Notes under the pieces: model-generated
Database searches by the model: none
Seen by the model: only the letters and a program-made list of their open reading frames with translations
What the model was told of the DNA's origin: nothing
Shown: one piece after another, positions 1 to 8,804 of the stretch
Layout: each line of letters starts with the position of its first letter
How positions within the stretch are numbered: position 1 is the stretch's first letter
NCBI RefSeq assembly: GCF_008107625.1
Contig: NZ_SDKK01000009.1
Location: 105,591-169,590 of the forward strand
Direction: 5' to 3'
Source of the DNA: Zoogloea oleivorans
GTDB taxonomy: Bacteria; Pseudomonadota; Gammaproteobacteria; Burkholderiales; Rhodocyclaceae
Length of the DNA stretch: 64,000 bases
Position numbers and translations under genes: made by a program

Positions 1-895
1 TCGATTTCCCCGGCTTCTGACTCACCCCTATTTGTTGCTGACGCTGACTGTCCTGTTTTGGTCAGGCAACATGGTGGTGGGACGTGGACTGCGTGAAGCG
101 GTACCACCCATGAGTCTGGCTTTCGGTCGCTGGATCCTGGCCCTGCTGCTGACCCTGCCCTTCGCCTGGCCCCACCGGCACACCCTGCGCGGGCTGAATG
201 CCGGCCAATGGGGCATCCTGCTGGTCCTCGGTGTGCTGGGCGTCGGGGCTTACAACACGCTGGCTTACCTGGCCCTGGCCCACACCACCGCAACCAATGC
301 GGCCCTGCTGAATTCCTTCATTCCGATCGCGATCATCGCCATCTCGTGGTTCCTCGGGCACCGGGCCACGCGGGTGGAGTCGGTCGGGGTGGCGCTGTCC
401 TTCATCGGCGTGATGACCATCGTCAGCCGTGGCGATCCGGCCGTGCTGGCCGGTTTGAGCCTGAATGTGGGCGATTTGTGGATGCTGGCGGCGGTACTGT
501 CATGGGCGCTGTACACCCTTGGCCTCAAGTGGCGTCCGGCGGGTGTGCACCCGATGGCCCTGCTGGCGACCTTGACGGTGATTGGTCTGGCGGTGCTGGC
601 GCCTCTCACCTGGCTGGAACTGGCTGGTGGCGTACAGCTGCATCTGAGTCCGGCAGCACTGGCCGGAGTGGCCTACACCGGGATCTTTCCGGCCTTTCTC
701 GGTTATGTTTTCTACAACCGGGCAGTGGCCGAAGTCGGTGCCTCGAAGGCCGGGCTGTTCATCCACCTGATGCCGGCTTTCAGCACGATCCTGGCTACGC
801 TGTTCCTTGGCGAGGTACCGCGGCTCTACCATTTTTCGGGAATTGCGCTGATTCTTGCCGGTATCTGGCTGACGACGGGTTTCAAGAACCGCTAA
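1..895 (+). CDS. EamA/DMT-family membrane exporter (5' truncated)
   Basis: Inner-membrane drug/metabolite transporter of the EamA (10-TMS) family; the substrate cannot be read from sequence. The reading frame is open to the left edge of the window, so the true start lies outside it. The visible protein is almost entirely hydrophobic helices, with the typical first-repeat FWSGNMVVGRGLRE near the N-terminus and a second EamA repeat beginning around the WMLAAVLSWALYTLGLKW segment. The protein ends in a hydrophobic helix followed by a short basic tail (FKNR), as is usual for the family. A TTG at 32 is in frame, but coding clearly continues upstream of it. The next gene follows after about 30 bases on the same strand. 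Confidence 0.9.
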   Translation, partial: RFPRLLTHPYLLLTLTVLFWSGNMVVGRGLREAVPPMSLAFGRWILALLLTLPFAWPHRHTLRGLNAGQWGILLVLGVLGVGAYNTLAYLALAHTTATNAALLNSFIPIAIIAISWFLGHRATRVESVGVALSFIGVMTIVSRGDPAVLAGLSLNVGDLWMLAAVLSWALYTLGLKWRPAGVHPMALLATLTVIGLAVLAPLTWLELAGGVQLHLSPAALAGVAYTGIFPAFLGYVFYNRAVAEVGASKAGLFIHLMPAFSTILATLFLGEVPRLYHFSGIALILAGIWLTTGFKNR

Positions 896-923
896 ACTCC
901 GCGCCTGACTTCCGGAGCAGCCC

Positions 924-1397
924 TTGCATTTCGAACACCTGATTGCGATCAACGATCCGCTCAATGCCTTCATCGAGCCCCTGGCCGTGGAGCAGGTCTG
1001 GGAAGGCCTGATGTACCGGGTGGAGGAGCCTTGTGTGTTCCTGCCCGGGCTGGATCGCTGCGAAATTTTGTCGCGTAGCCACGAGGGGGTGGAGCGCGCG
1101 CTGTACTTCGGCAGTGCGCACATCCGCGATACGGTCACCTTCGTGCACCACGAGTGGGTGTGTTTCGAGTCGGCTGCGAATGCCGAGCACGCGGGTGGCA
1201 AGCTCACCATCCGCCTCGAGCAGCCCGATCCGAACAGTCTCTACCTGCGCTTCACCTACTCGACGTCCCTGCCGGATGGCATGAGTGCTGGTGAAGGGCT
1301 TCAGGTGTCGGAATTCGTCAAGGCCGCGTACCGGGAATCGGACGTGGATACGGTCCGCATCATCCGCATGATCGCGGCCAACGGCCGCCCCCAGTAG
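924..1397 (+). CDS. DUF1857/AtaL-like SRPBCC-fold protein
   Basis: A 157-residue soluble protein resembling the DUF1857 (AtaL-like) group of the SRPBCC/START-like fold, which forms a ligand-holding cavity; no precise function is known. Support comes from the N-terminal pattern HLIAINDP, the segment LTREQVWEGL-like [11 protein letters not shown], and the alternation of strands with a long C-terminal helix. The start is TTG at 924, preceded by GGAG at about 913-916. It lies 21 bases upstream of the aminotransferase gene and is probably co-transcribed with it. The family assignment is by recognition of pattern only; the gene itself is convincing because the frame is full length with a ribosome-binding site. 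Confidence 0.7.
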   Translation: MHFEHLIAINDPLNAFIEPLAVEQVWEGLMYRVEEPCVFLPGLDRCEILSRSHEGVERALYFGSAHIRDTVTFVHHEWVCFESAANAEHAGGKLTIRLEQPDPNSLYLRFTYSTSLPDGMSAGEGLQVSEFVKAAYRESDVDTVRIIRMIAANGRPQ

Positions 1398-1418
1398 CCA
1401 AAAAAACAAGGAGATACC

Positions 1419-2552
1419 ATGAAGGTCGCACGCCCCGAGATCCGTTCCTTCCAGCCGCCGGTCCGTACCCTGATGGGGCCCGGACCGTCCGATGTGCCGC
1501 CGCGGGTGCTGTCCGCCATGGCGCGGCCCACTGTTGGCCACCTTGATCCGGCCTTCGTCGGCATGATGGACGAGCTGAAAAGCCTGCTCCGCTACGCCTT
1601 CCAGACCGAAAACGAGCTGACCTTCCCGGTCTCTGCCCCCGGCTCGGTGGGCATGGAAACCTGTTTCGTGAACCTGGTCAGCCCCGGCGACAAGGTCATC
1701 GTGTGCATCAACGGCGTGTTCGGCCAGCGCATGGCCGAGAACGTGCGCCGGGCTGGCGGTGTGTTGGTGATCGTCGAAGATCCGTGGGGCGCCCCGGTCG
1801 ATCCGGCCAAGGTCGAAGAAGCCTTCGCTGCCAATCCAGATGCGGCCCTGTTTGCCTTCGTGCACGCCGAAACTTCCACTGGTGCGCTGTCCGATGCGGC
1901 TACGCTGGCGGCGATTGCCCGCCGTTACGGTGCGTTGACGATCATGGATTGCGTGACGTCCCTTGGTGGCGTGCCGGTTTTGCTGGACGCGTGGGGCATC
2001 GATGCGGCCTATTCGGGTAGTCAGAAGTGCCTGTCGAGCACCCCTGGCCTGTCGCCGGTGAGCTTTTCACCGGCCGCCGTCGAGCGCATTCGCGCCCGCA
2101 AGACGCCCTGTCCGAGCTGGTTCCAGGATCTGAGCCTGGTGCTCGGCTACTGGAGTGGCGCCAAGCGCACCTACCACCACACGGCGCCGGTCAATCCGCT
2201 CTACGGCCTGCACGAATCGCTGGTGATGCTGGCTGAAGAAGGCCTCGAGGCGGCCTGGCAGCGTCATCGCGACAACCACCTGCAGCTGCGTGCCGGCCTG
2301 GAAGCCCTCGGCCTGAACTTTGTGGTGCGCGAAGATGCCCGCCTGCCCCAGCTCAACACCGTGTGGGTGCCCGAAGGCATTGACGAAGCGGCGGCGCGCA
2401 CGCGTCTGTTGCAGGAGTTCGGCCTGGAAATCGGTGCCGGCCTCGGTGTTCTGGCCGGCAAGGTGTGGCGTATCGGCCTGATGGGCCATTCCAGCCGGCA
2501 GGCCAATATTGCCCTGTGCCTGGCGGCGCTCAAAACGGTGATCCAGCGTTAA
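1419..2552 (+). CDS. class V aminotransferase (alanine/serine-glyoxylate type)
   Basis: PLP-dependent fold-type I aminotransferase of the AGXT-like group (377 aa), which usually moves amino groups from alanine or serine to glyoxylate or pyruvate. The N-terminus has the family signature [13 protein letters not shown] and GHLDP. The PLP-binding lysine is Lys203 in SGSQKCLS, and the D-x-V-T-S-L-G-G segment before it matches the cofactor-aspartate region. Length is normal for the family. The ATG at 1419 follows GGAG (caaggagatacc). A strong hairpin terminator lies directly after the stop codon. The exact substrate pair cannot be assigned from sequence; phosphonate or taurine aminotransferases of the same class are less likely alternatives. 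Confidence 0.88.
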   Translation: MKVARPEIRSFQPPVRTLMGPGPSDVPPRVLSAMARPTVGHLDPAFVGMMDELKSLLRYAFQTENELTFPVSAPGSVGMETCFVNLVSPGDKVIVCINGVFGQRMAENVRRAGGVLVIVEDPWGAPVDPAKVEEAFAANPDAALFAFVHAETSTGALSDAATLAAIARRYGALTIMDCVTSLGGVPVLLDAWGIDAAYSGSQKCLSSTPGLSPVSFSPAAVERIRARKTPCPSWFQDLSLVLGYWSGAKRTYHHTAPVNPLYGLHESLVMLAEEGLEAAWQRHRDNHLQLRAGLEALGLNFVVREDARLPQLNTVWVPEGIDEAAARTRLLQEFGLEIGAGLGVLAGKVWRIGLMGHSSRQANIALCLAALKTVIQR

Positions 2553-2559
2553 ATTTGCC

Positions 2560-2600
2560 CTGACAAACCTCGTACTGATACGAGGTTTGTCAGTCTTTCC
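2560..2600 (+). terminator. Rho-independent-type terminator after the aminotransferase
   Basis: Perfect 15-bp inverted repeat: CTGACAAACCTCGTA at 2560-2574 pairs with its reverse complement at 2579-2593 across a CTGA loop. It is followed by TCTTTCC, a weak U-tract. The position, 8 bases after the stop codon, fits a terminator closing the upstream operon. Confidence 0.8.
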
Positions 2601-2761
2601 CGACAGACAGTAATGTCACTTTCTGTGAAGCTGGAAGCGTCTTCAAGGTGGGGCATCCCGTCCTGCCATTTTCTGGCTGAAAGTCCTTTCTTCTGTCGGT
2701 TTCCTGTCTCTCCAAGCAGCTCGCCCGTCATACCTGGGCGCTCAGGATCACGCTTGCGTAC

Positions 2762-5554
2762 GTGCTCGTGGCGACCCTGTGGATTCTTTTTTCCGATCAA
2801 CTGATCGGCCTGGTTTTTCACGATCCGCTTGTACTTGCCGTGGCTGGCACGCTCAAGGGCTGGTTTTTCGTGGCGGTGAGTGGTGCTTTTCTTTATCGCA
2901 TCCTCAACAGCCTGGAGCGAAGCCACAGGGACGCGCTGCTGCCCCTGCCGGAGACGGCTCGCCCCGGGCAACTGATCACGGTGTTCCTTGTTCTGACTGC
3001 AGTGCTGGTACTCAGTGGCGTGCTGATCTATTCCAGTCTGGCGGAGTCGATTCGCCGGCAGCAGGTGGAGGAATTGGAGGCGGTCGCCCAAATCAAGGCT
3101 GGTCAGGTGGCCGAATGGGTCGAAGCACGCCGTGCTTACGCGGTGGATCGTTCCCAGGGACCCTTCCTGATGGATGTGCTGGAGACGTGGCAGCGTAGCG
3201 GGGATCCGCAGATCGAAGCCCGGCTGAGCGCGCGCTTGCAGCAGGATCAGCATTCCCATGCTTATGAGGCCATCGAACTGGCGGATGCGGATGGCAACAG
3301 CCTGCTGACGGTGGGCAATTTGCGGCACAGTGCGGATCAACTGCAGGAAATCACCCGGCGGGCGCTGCAATCGCCTACACCGGTTTTAGCCGATCTGAGC
3401 GCGATCTCCGGTGACAGCAGGATCCATCTGAGCTTTGCAGCCCAGGTTCGCGATCACACCCGTCCGGAGCGTCCGGTTTTCGGCGTGATGGCCTTCACCC
3501 TCGATGCCCGGCGCGAGCTTTTTCCCCTGGCGCAGGCCTGGCCGCGCAAATCGGCCTCGGGGGAAATCGTCATCTTGCGTCGAGAGGGGGACCAGGTCGT
3601 GTTTCTCAACGATCTGCGTCATCGCTCGCCAGGCCAGACTGCACTGAGTTTTCCCGTCGATAGCCTGCTCCCGGCCGCCCAGGCAATGCGTATCGGGCCG
3701 GGTAATTACGCGGGGCCGGATTATCGCGGGGTGCCGGTGCTGGCTGCAGCGCGGGCGGTATCCGGGACACCGTGGATGCTGATGGCCAAGATCGATCAGA
3801 ACGAGGTGTTTGCCAGTGTGCGTGGTCTGGCCATCGCGAGTACGGCCATCGTCGCGTCGATTGTTGCGGCGCTGGCGCTCTTTCTCGGCATGATCTGGCG
3901 CCAGCAACGTCTGCGCGAGGCACTGGTCCTGCGTCACAGCGAGGACAGCTACCGTTCCCTGTTCGAAAACATGCTCAACGCGGTGGCTCACTGCAAGCTC
4001 ATTTACCGGGATGGTCGGCCGGTTGATGTGGTCTTCCTGCGGGTCAATCCAGCTTTCGGTGAGGTTACCGGCCTCAAGGTGATCGTCGGCCGTACTCTCA
4101 GCGAAGCCTTGCCTGGTCATCCGGCGACGAGCGCGGAACTGCTGGCGGCGCTCGACCAGGTTGTGCAAACCGGCCAGCCGGCTCGGTGGGAGCAGTATTC
4201 CGTGGCGCTGGCACGTTGGTTTTCGTATGCGGTGTTCCGTCTGGCGGAGGGTGAATTTGTTGCCGTTTTCGACAATGTCACCGAAAACCGGCGCATCCAG
4301 GCGGAACTGGAGGGGCATCGGGAAAAGCTCGAAGACATGGTCAAGGCGCGCACCCGCGAGATCGAGGTACTTAACGACGAGCTGGTTGGCAAGGCCGCCG
4401 AAGCCCAGGCAGCCACCCAGGCCAAGAGCGCTTTTCTGGCCAGCATGAGCCACGAGATCCGTTCGCCGATGAACGCCATCATCGGCATGGCCCACCTGAT
4501 GCGCCGGGCTGGCTGCGATCCGGCGCAAACCGAGCAGCTCGACAAGATCGACAGTGCAGCCCGGCATTTGCTGGGTGTGCTCAACGACATTCTGGATCTG
4601 TCGAAGATCGAAGCCGGCAAGCTGGTTCTGGAAAAGCGTGATTTCCAGCTGACAGGCCTGATCCGGCTGATCACCACGGTGGTGGGTGAAGGCTTGCGCA
4701 GCAAGGGTCTGGGCTTTCGGGTGGATCTCTCGGGGATTCCCGAGTTTCTGCATGGGGATGAAACACGCTTGTCCCAGGCCCTGCTCAACTACCTCGGCAA
4801 TGCGGTCAAATTCACCGAAAAGGGTTACATCAGCCTGCGCGGTCGTCTGGTCGAGGAGAATGAGCGGGAGGTCTTGCTGCGCTTCGAGGTTGAGGACACC
4901 GGGATCGGGATGAGCGCTGCGCAGCAGATGCATCTGTTCGAGGTTTTCCAGCAGGCCGACGATTCGATGACCCGTCGTTTTGGCGGTACAGGCCTGGGTC
5001 TGTCGATCACCCGCCGCATTGCCGAACTGATGGGCGGCAATGTGGGGGTCGACAGCGAACCCGGTGTTGGCAGCACTTTCTGGATCACCGTCCGGCTTGG
5101 CAGGGGCGTTGTGGTGACATCAGAACCTGTCGCGACGGTATCGGCCGAGGAGTTGCTGGTGCGCTATTTCCACGGCACCCGGGTGTTGCTGGTGGAGGAT
5201 GAGGCCGTGAACCAGGAGGTTGCCCTGAGCCTGCTGGCTGATGTCGGCCTGGCTCCGGATGTGGCTCAAAACGGGGCCGAAGCGGTCAATCTTGCGGCGG
5301 GTGGAGGTTATGCGCTGATTCTGATGGACATGCAGATGCCGGTCATGGATGGCCTGGAGGCAACGCGCAGGCTGCGGGCTTTGGGTTGTCGTACGCCGAT
5401 TCTGGCCATGACTGCCAATGCCTTTGCCGAGGACAAAGTCCGTTGTCTGGAGGCTGGAATGAACGATTTCATCACCAAGCCGGTGGACCCGGACGCGCTG
5501 TTTGCGATGTTGTTGCGCTGGTTGTCGGAACAGCCCGGTGCCAGTGCTGTTTGA
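2762..5554 (+). CDS. membrane hybrid sensor histidine kinase with receiver domain
   Basis: Membrane-bound hybrid histidine kinase of about 930 residues. It has N-terminal transmembrane helices, a further helix near residues 80-100, a periplasmic sensor region to about 350, a helix at about 355-378, and a PAS-like region at about 390-510. A short coiled coil leads to HisKA with phospho-acceptor His564 (SHEIRSP). An HATPase domain follows ([23 protein letters not shown]), then a receiver domain with Asp856 ([11 protein letters not shown]) and the conserved Lys (FITKPVD). The start is doubtful. GTG 2762 is the first usual codon, but family-like sequence (ALRITLAY) continues in frame upstream to a stop at 2678-2680, so a non-canonical start such as CTG 2693 is possible. 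No partner regulator is adjacent. It converges on pbpC with 6 bases between the stops. Confidence 0.9.
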   Translation: MLVATLWILFSDQLIGLVFHDPLVLAVAGTLKGWFFVAVSGAFLYRILNSLERSHRDALLPLPETARPGQLITVFLVLTAVLVLSGVLIYSSLAESIRRQQVEELEAVAQIKAGQVAEWVEARRAYAVDRSQGPFLMDVLETWQRSGDPQIEARLSARLQQDQHSHAYEAIELADADGNSLLTVGNLRHSADQLQEITRRALQSPTPVLADLSAISGDSRIHLSFAAQVRDHTRPERPVFGVMAFTLDARRELFPLAQAWPRKSASGEIVILRREGDQVVFLNDLRHRSPGQTALSFPVDSLLPAAQAMRIGPGNYAGPDYRGVPVLAAARAVSGTPWMLMAKIDQNEVFASVRGLAIASTAIVASIVAALALFLGMIWRQQRLREALVLRHSEDSYRSLFENMLNAVAHCKLIYRDGRPVDVVFLRVNPAFGEVTGLKVIVGRTLSEALPGHPATSAELLAALDQVVQTGQPARWEQYSVALARWFSYAVFRLAEGEFVAVFDNVTENRRIQAELEGHREKLEDMVKARTREIEVLNDELVGKAAEAQAATQAKSAFLASMSHEIRSPMNAIIGMAHLMRRAGCDPAQTEQLDKIDSAARHLLGVLNDILDLSKIEAGKLVLEKRDFQLTGLIRLITTVVGEGLRSKGLGFRVDLSGIPEFLHGDETRLSQALLNYLGNAVKFTEKGYISLRGRLVEENEREVLLRFEVEDTGIGMSAAQQMHLFEVFQQADDSMTRRFGGTGLGLSITRRIAELMGGNVGVDSEPGVGSTFWITVRLGRGVVVTSEPVATVSAEELLVRYFHGTRVLLVEDEAVNQEVALSLLADVGLAPDVAQNGAEAVNLAAGGGYALILMDMQMPVMDGLEATRRLRALGCRTPILAMTANAFAEDKVRCLEAGMNDFITKPVDPDALFAMLLRWLSEQPGASAV

Positions 5555-5560
5555 GGCCGT

Positions 5561-7900
5561 TCAGCGCACGCTGAGGCTGATGCGGTCATAGCTGCCTGTG
5601 TCGTCGAGCACGGTGATGTCGTAGTGTCCCGGTTCGGCAAGTCGTTGTTCGAACCCCTTGCCGGCAGCCAGGCGGGCGCTGGGGCGTCCGTTGACCAGCC
5701 ACACCACCTCCCCCCCCGGACCAGGCCCGCCAGCCTGACCACGCACCTCCAGGCGCAGCAGGGGGGCATTGCCACCCACGGGGCGCCGCAGGATTTCTCC
5801 ATCGCTGGCGCCGACAATCTTCAGGCCGCTCTCCGGGCGTGCCTGGCCGGCACAGGATGCGACCCACGCCGGCGGTATCGCGCGACGGCGCAAATCTTCG
5901 TCCAGCCAGGGTTCCAGTACCGCTGGCCAGCGTGCCATTGGCCGCGTGGCAAGGGGCCCGGTGTGGCAGTTAGCACGGGCGCGCAGCTGGCTGTCGGTGG
6001 TGATCTGGATCGCGTAGCGCGCTTCGCCGCCGCGCAGACGGTCGGGAAAGGTGGGCGGGGCAGCGTCGTTGAGGGTCCACGCCAGCCGGCTTTGCTGGCA
6101 GAGGCTGGCGTCCTCGTGGCTGGCCCGCGTGCCGAGGGGCCAGCAAATGCGCTCCTGTTTCACGTTTGGCGGGGGTGTTCGCCGGCCCGGAGGGCCGGCG
6201 TCGAGGGAATTAAACAAATCGACCAGCAGCGGTGCGGCGATATTGGCGCCGAAGAAGCCGGGATTCGGCGTGCCGTCCGGTCGTCCGATCCATACCCCGA
6301 TGGTGAATCGATCCGATACGCCCACCGACCACGCATCGCGAAAGCCGAAGCTGGTGCCGGTCTTCCAGGCGATGCCGCGGCGGATGCCGGCGCCACTTTC
6401 CACCGCCCGCCCCATCGGGCCGCCGGATTCGAGCAGGTCGCGGATGATGAAGGCGGCCCCGGCCGACAGCATGCGCTGCTCTTCCACAGGCGCGTCCGGC
6501 GTGTAGCGGGGCTTGCCGGCAAGGCCTTGGCGGGCGAAGGCGGTGTAGGCGCCAACCAGTTGTTCGAGGCTGGTGCTGGCGCCGCCGAGGATCACTGCCA
6601 GGTTGGGCTCGCCGCCCTTCGGAAATTCCAGTTTCAGCCCGCCCCGCCGCAGCAGCGACACGAAGCGCACCGGGTCGAGGCGCTCCAGCACCTCCACCGC
6701 CGGCACGTTGAGCGATTTGGTGAGGGCTTCGGCGACGCTGACCGGGCCGTGGAAGGATTGCTGGAAGTTGCCCGGCTGGTAGCCGGCGAAAGATTGGGGC
6801 ACGTCGGCTAGCAGGGATTCGGAGTGGATCAGGCCCTCGTCGAGGGCCAGGCCGTAGAGGAAGGGTTTGAGCGTGGAGCCCGGCGAGCGCTGGGCCCGCA
6901 CCATGTCCACGTGGCTGAAGCGTTCCTTGTCGGTGAAGTCGGCCGAGCCGGCGTAGGCGCGGACTTCGAGGGTCGCGTTATCCACCACCAACGCCGCCAT
7001 CGAGACCCGCGCCGGCAGCGCGCCGAGGCGGTCGGCGAGCAGCAGTTCGACGGTTTGCTGGGCTTGCGGGTCGAGGGTGGTGTCGATGCGCGGGCGGCCG
7101 GCGGCGGTTTTCTTCAGGCGTTCGGCCAGCAGCGGGGCGAGCAGTGGTTCGCGCAGGGTCTGGGCGTAGGCGGGTTCCTGCAGGGCGTCGGTGATGTCGG
7201 CCTCGGGCCAGCTACCGTGCATGCGCTGGATGACCTTGTCCCGGGCTGCACGGGCAGCGCTGGGGTGACGATCGGGGCGCAGCAGCGACGGCGCCTGGGG
7301 CAGCACCACCAGCAGCGCCGCTTCAGCGTGGCTCAGGCGGCGGGCCGGCTTGCCCAGGTAGGCGCGGCTGGCGGCCTCGACGCCTTCGAGCACACCGCCC
7401 ATCGGTGCGTAATTCAGGTACAGGGTGAGGATTTCGTCCTTCGACAGGCGGGCTTCGAGCTGCACGGCACGGAGGATCTGGCGGGCCTTGCCGGCGACGG
7501 TGCGCGGCGTCGGTTCCAGAACACGGGCGACCTGCATGGTGAGGGTCGAGCCGCCCGAGACAATGCGGCCGCTTGTTGCCCACTGGCCGGCAGCACGCAG
7601 CAGGGCGAAGGGATTGACCCCGGGATGCCAGCGGAAGTAGCGATCCTCGTAGCGCAGCAGGGCTTCCCGGTAGAGGGGCGAGACTTCATTGAGCGTGACC
7701 GGGTGACGCCACACGTGATTGCGGTCGGGGAAGGCGCGCAGCGGCGTGCCGTCGCGGGCCACGATGAGCAGCGCGTGGGGCGAATCGCGGCCGGGTAGCG
7801 GGGGCGGGAAGAGCCGGTCGGCGATCAGCAGCGCCAGCAACAGCGCGGCCAGGCCGTAGCGGAGGAGTCGAAAGCGCGGGGTAACAAGGCTGGGTGACAT
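5561..7900 (-). CDS. pbpC: penicillin-binding protein 1C (bifunctional class A)
   Basis: Class A PBP of the 1C type (779 aa; E. coli PbpC is of similar length). It polymerises and crosslinks peptidoglycan at the outer face of the inner membrane. A membrane anchor lies at about residues 14-28. The glycosyltransferase domain has catalytic Glu85 in EDRYFRWHPG and the GGSTLTMQ motif near 116-123. The transpeptidase domain shows SxxK (Ser342-Lys345), SxN (Ser396-Asn398) and KTG (513-515). A C-terminal BiPBP_C beta domain ends the protein, as is characteristic of 1C. It is the last gene of an operon with a macroglobulin and a CAAX-type protease, 13 bases after the latter. The pairing of pbpC with a bacterial macroglobulin is well documented. 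Confidence 0.96.
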   Translation of the reverse strand: MSPSLVTPRFRLLRYGLAALLLALLIADRLFPPPLPGRDSPHALLIVARDGTPLRAFPDRNHVWRHPVTLNEVSPLYREALLRYEDRYFRWHPGVNPFALLRAAGQWATSGRIVSGGSTLTMQVARVLEPTPRTVAGKARQILRAVQLEARLSKDEILTLYLNYAPMGGVLEGVEAASRAYLGKPARRLSHAEAALLVVLPQAPSLLRPDRHPSAARAARDKVIQRMHGSWPEADITDALQEPAYAQTLREPLLAPLLAERLKKTAAGRPRIDTTLDPQAQQTVELLLADRLGALPARVSMAALVVDNATLEVRAYAGSADFTDKERFSHVDMVRAQRSPGSTLKPFLYGLALDEGLIHSESLLADVPQSFAGYQPGNFQQSFHGPVSVAEALTKSLNVPAVEVLERLDPVRFVSLLRRGGLKLEFPKGGEPNLAVILGGASTSLEQLVGAYTAFARQGLAGKPRYTPDAPVEEQRMLSAGAAFIIRDLLESGGPMGRAVESGAGIRRGIAWKTGTSFGFRDAWSVGVSDRFTIGVWIGRPDGTPNPGFFGANIAAPLLVDLFNSLDAGPPGRRTPPPNVKQERICWPLGTRASHEDASLCQQSRLAWTLNDAAPPTFPDRLRGGEARYAIQITTDSQLRARANCHTGPLATRPMARWPAVLEPWLDEDLRRRAIPPAWVASCAGQARPESGLKIVGASDGEILRRPVGGNAPLLRLEVRGQAGGPGPGGEVVWLVNGRPSARLAAGKGFEQRLAEPGHYDITVLDDTGSYDRISLSVR

Positions 7901-7913
7901 GGGCGTTCAGGCC

Positions 7914-8789
7914 TCAGTGGGCCAGCCCGGGATAGGTGAATCCCGTGAAGTGGACCAGATTCACGCTGAAATGGGCGATGACGGCCGCTTCAATGCGCCG
8001 CGTTCGCGCGTAGATGAGGGCATAGCCGAGCCCGGCAAGTCCGGCGAGGCTGGCGTAGAGGAGGCCTCCCGACAGATGGACGGCGCCGAACAGCAGCGCC
8101 GGAAGGAGGATCGGCAGCGGCCGGGCCCAGGGCCGTGCGGTACAGAGCCGATGCAGTTTTTCCTGGATCAGGCTGCGGAAGAAGGTTTCTTCGGCAATGC
8201 AGGTGAACAGCAGGTTGATGGCGATGAACTGCCAGCCGAAGTCCGGCCATTTGAAATCCGGCCGGACGAAGCCGGACAGCCAGGCGCCGCCGAGCGTTGT
8301 CAGCACGATCAGTGCGGTAAGCGGCAAAATGCGGGCGATCAGCTGCCCGAGTTCGCGCCGGGATTCGACCCGCCGGGCAAAGAAGGCGAGCAGAAACAGC
8401 CCCGCTGTGGCCTTGTCGAAGCCGGCGCGCAGGGTGAAGGGGCGTGCGTCCGGGCTGGCTTGCCAGCCCTCGACGATGGGCAAGGCCCGAAAACCCGGCC
8501 AGGCGTGCAGGGCCAGCAGTAGCGCCAGGATTCCCGCCAGCCAGCTGGCGGCGAAGGCCACGCCCCGCTCCTGGCGTTGCGATGCCAGGCAGGCCAGGGC
8601 CAGCAGACCCAGCCCGCCAAGCGCCGGAAAACTCACAATATCTGCGGCCAGTGCGCTCGCACAGGCGCCGGTGAAAATCAGGCTCCAGGCGGGCACGGCC
8701 AGCGTTCCGAACCGGCAGGCCACCGGCCACCAGACGGCGGCAATGGCCAGCCCGAGCAGGATGAAGCTGGCTTCAGCGAGAGAGATCAC
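7914..8789 (-). CDS. CPBP-family intramembrane metalloprotease (CAAX/Abi type)
   Basis: Polytopic membrane protein (291 aa) with the CPBP/Abi signature: EExxxR as Glu200-Glu201-Arg205 (AEETFFRS), an isolated His238 after a hydrophobic helix (FGAVHLS), and HxxxN as His273-Asn277 (AHFSVN). These are the metal-binding and catalytic positions in the Rce1/CAAX-protease family. The start is GTG at 8789 and the protein has about eight hydrophobic segments. It sits between the macroglobulin gene (15 bases upstream) and pbpC (13 bases downstream), so it is almost certainly co-expressed with them. A role in envelope proteolysis or in processing a partner is inference; the natural substrate is unknown. 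Confidence 0.88.
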   Translation of the reverse strand: MISLAEASFILLGLAIAAVWWPVACRFGTLAVPAWSLIFTGACASALAADIVSFPALGGLGLLALACLASQRQERGVAFAASWLAGILALLLALHAWPGFRALPIVEGWQASPDARPFTLRAGFDKATAGLFLLAFFARRVESRRELGQLIARILPLTALIVLTTLGGAWLSGFVRPDFKWPDFGWQFIAINLLFTCIAEETFFRSLIQEKLHRLCTARPWARPLPILLPALLFGAVHLSGGLLYASLAGLAGLGYALIYARTRRIEAAVIAHFSVNLVHFTGFTYPGLAH

Positions 8790-8804
8790 GGCAGCAGCAG
8801 CCTG

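Noticed and set aside
2613-2804. 63-codon plus-strand frame overlapping the start of the first hybrid kinase
   Set aside because: It has no good ribosome site and its product does not look like a protein family. The kinase frame carries family-like sequence over the same bases.
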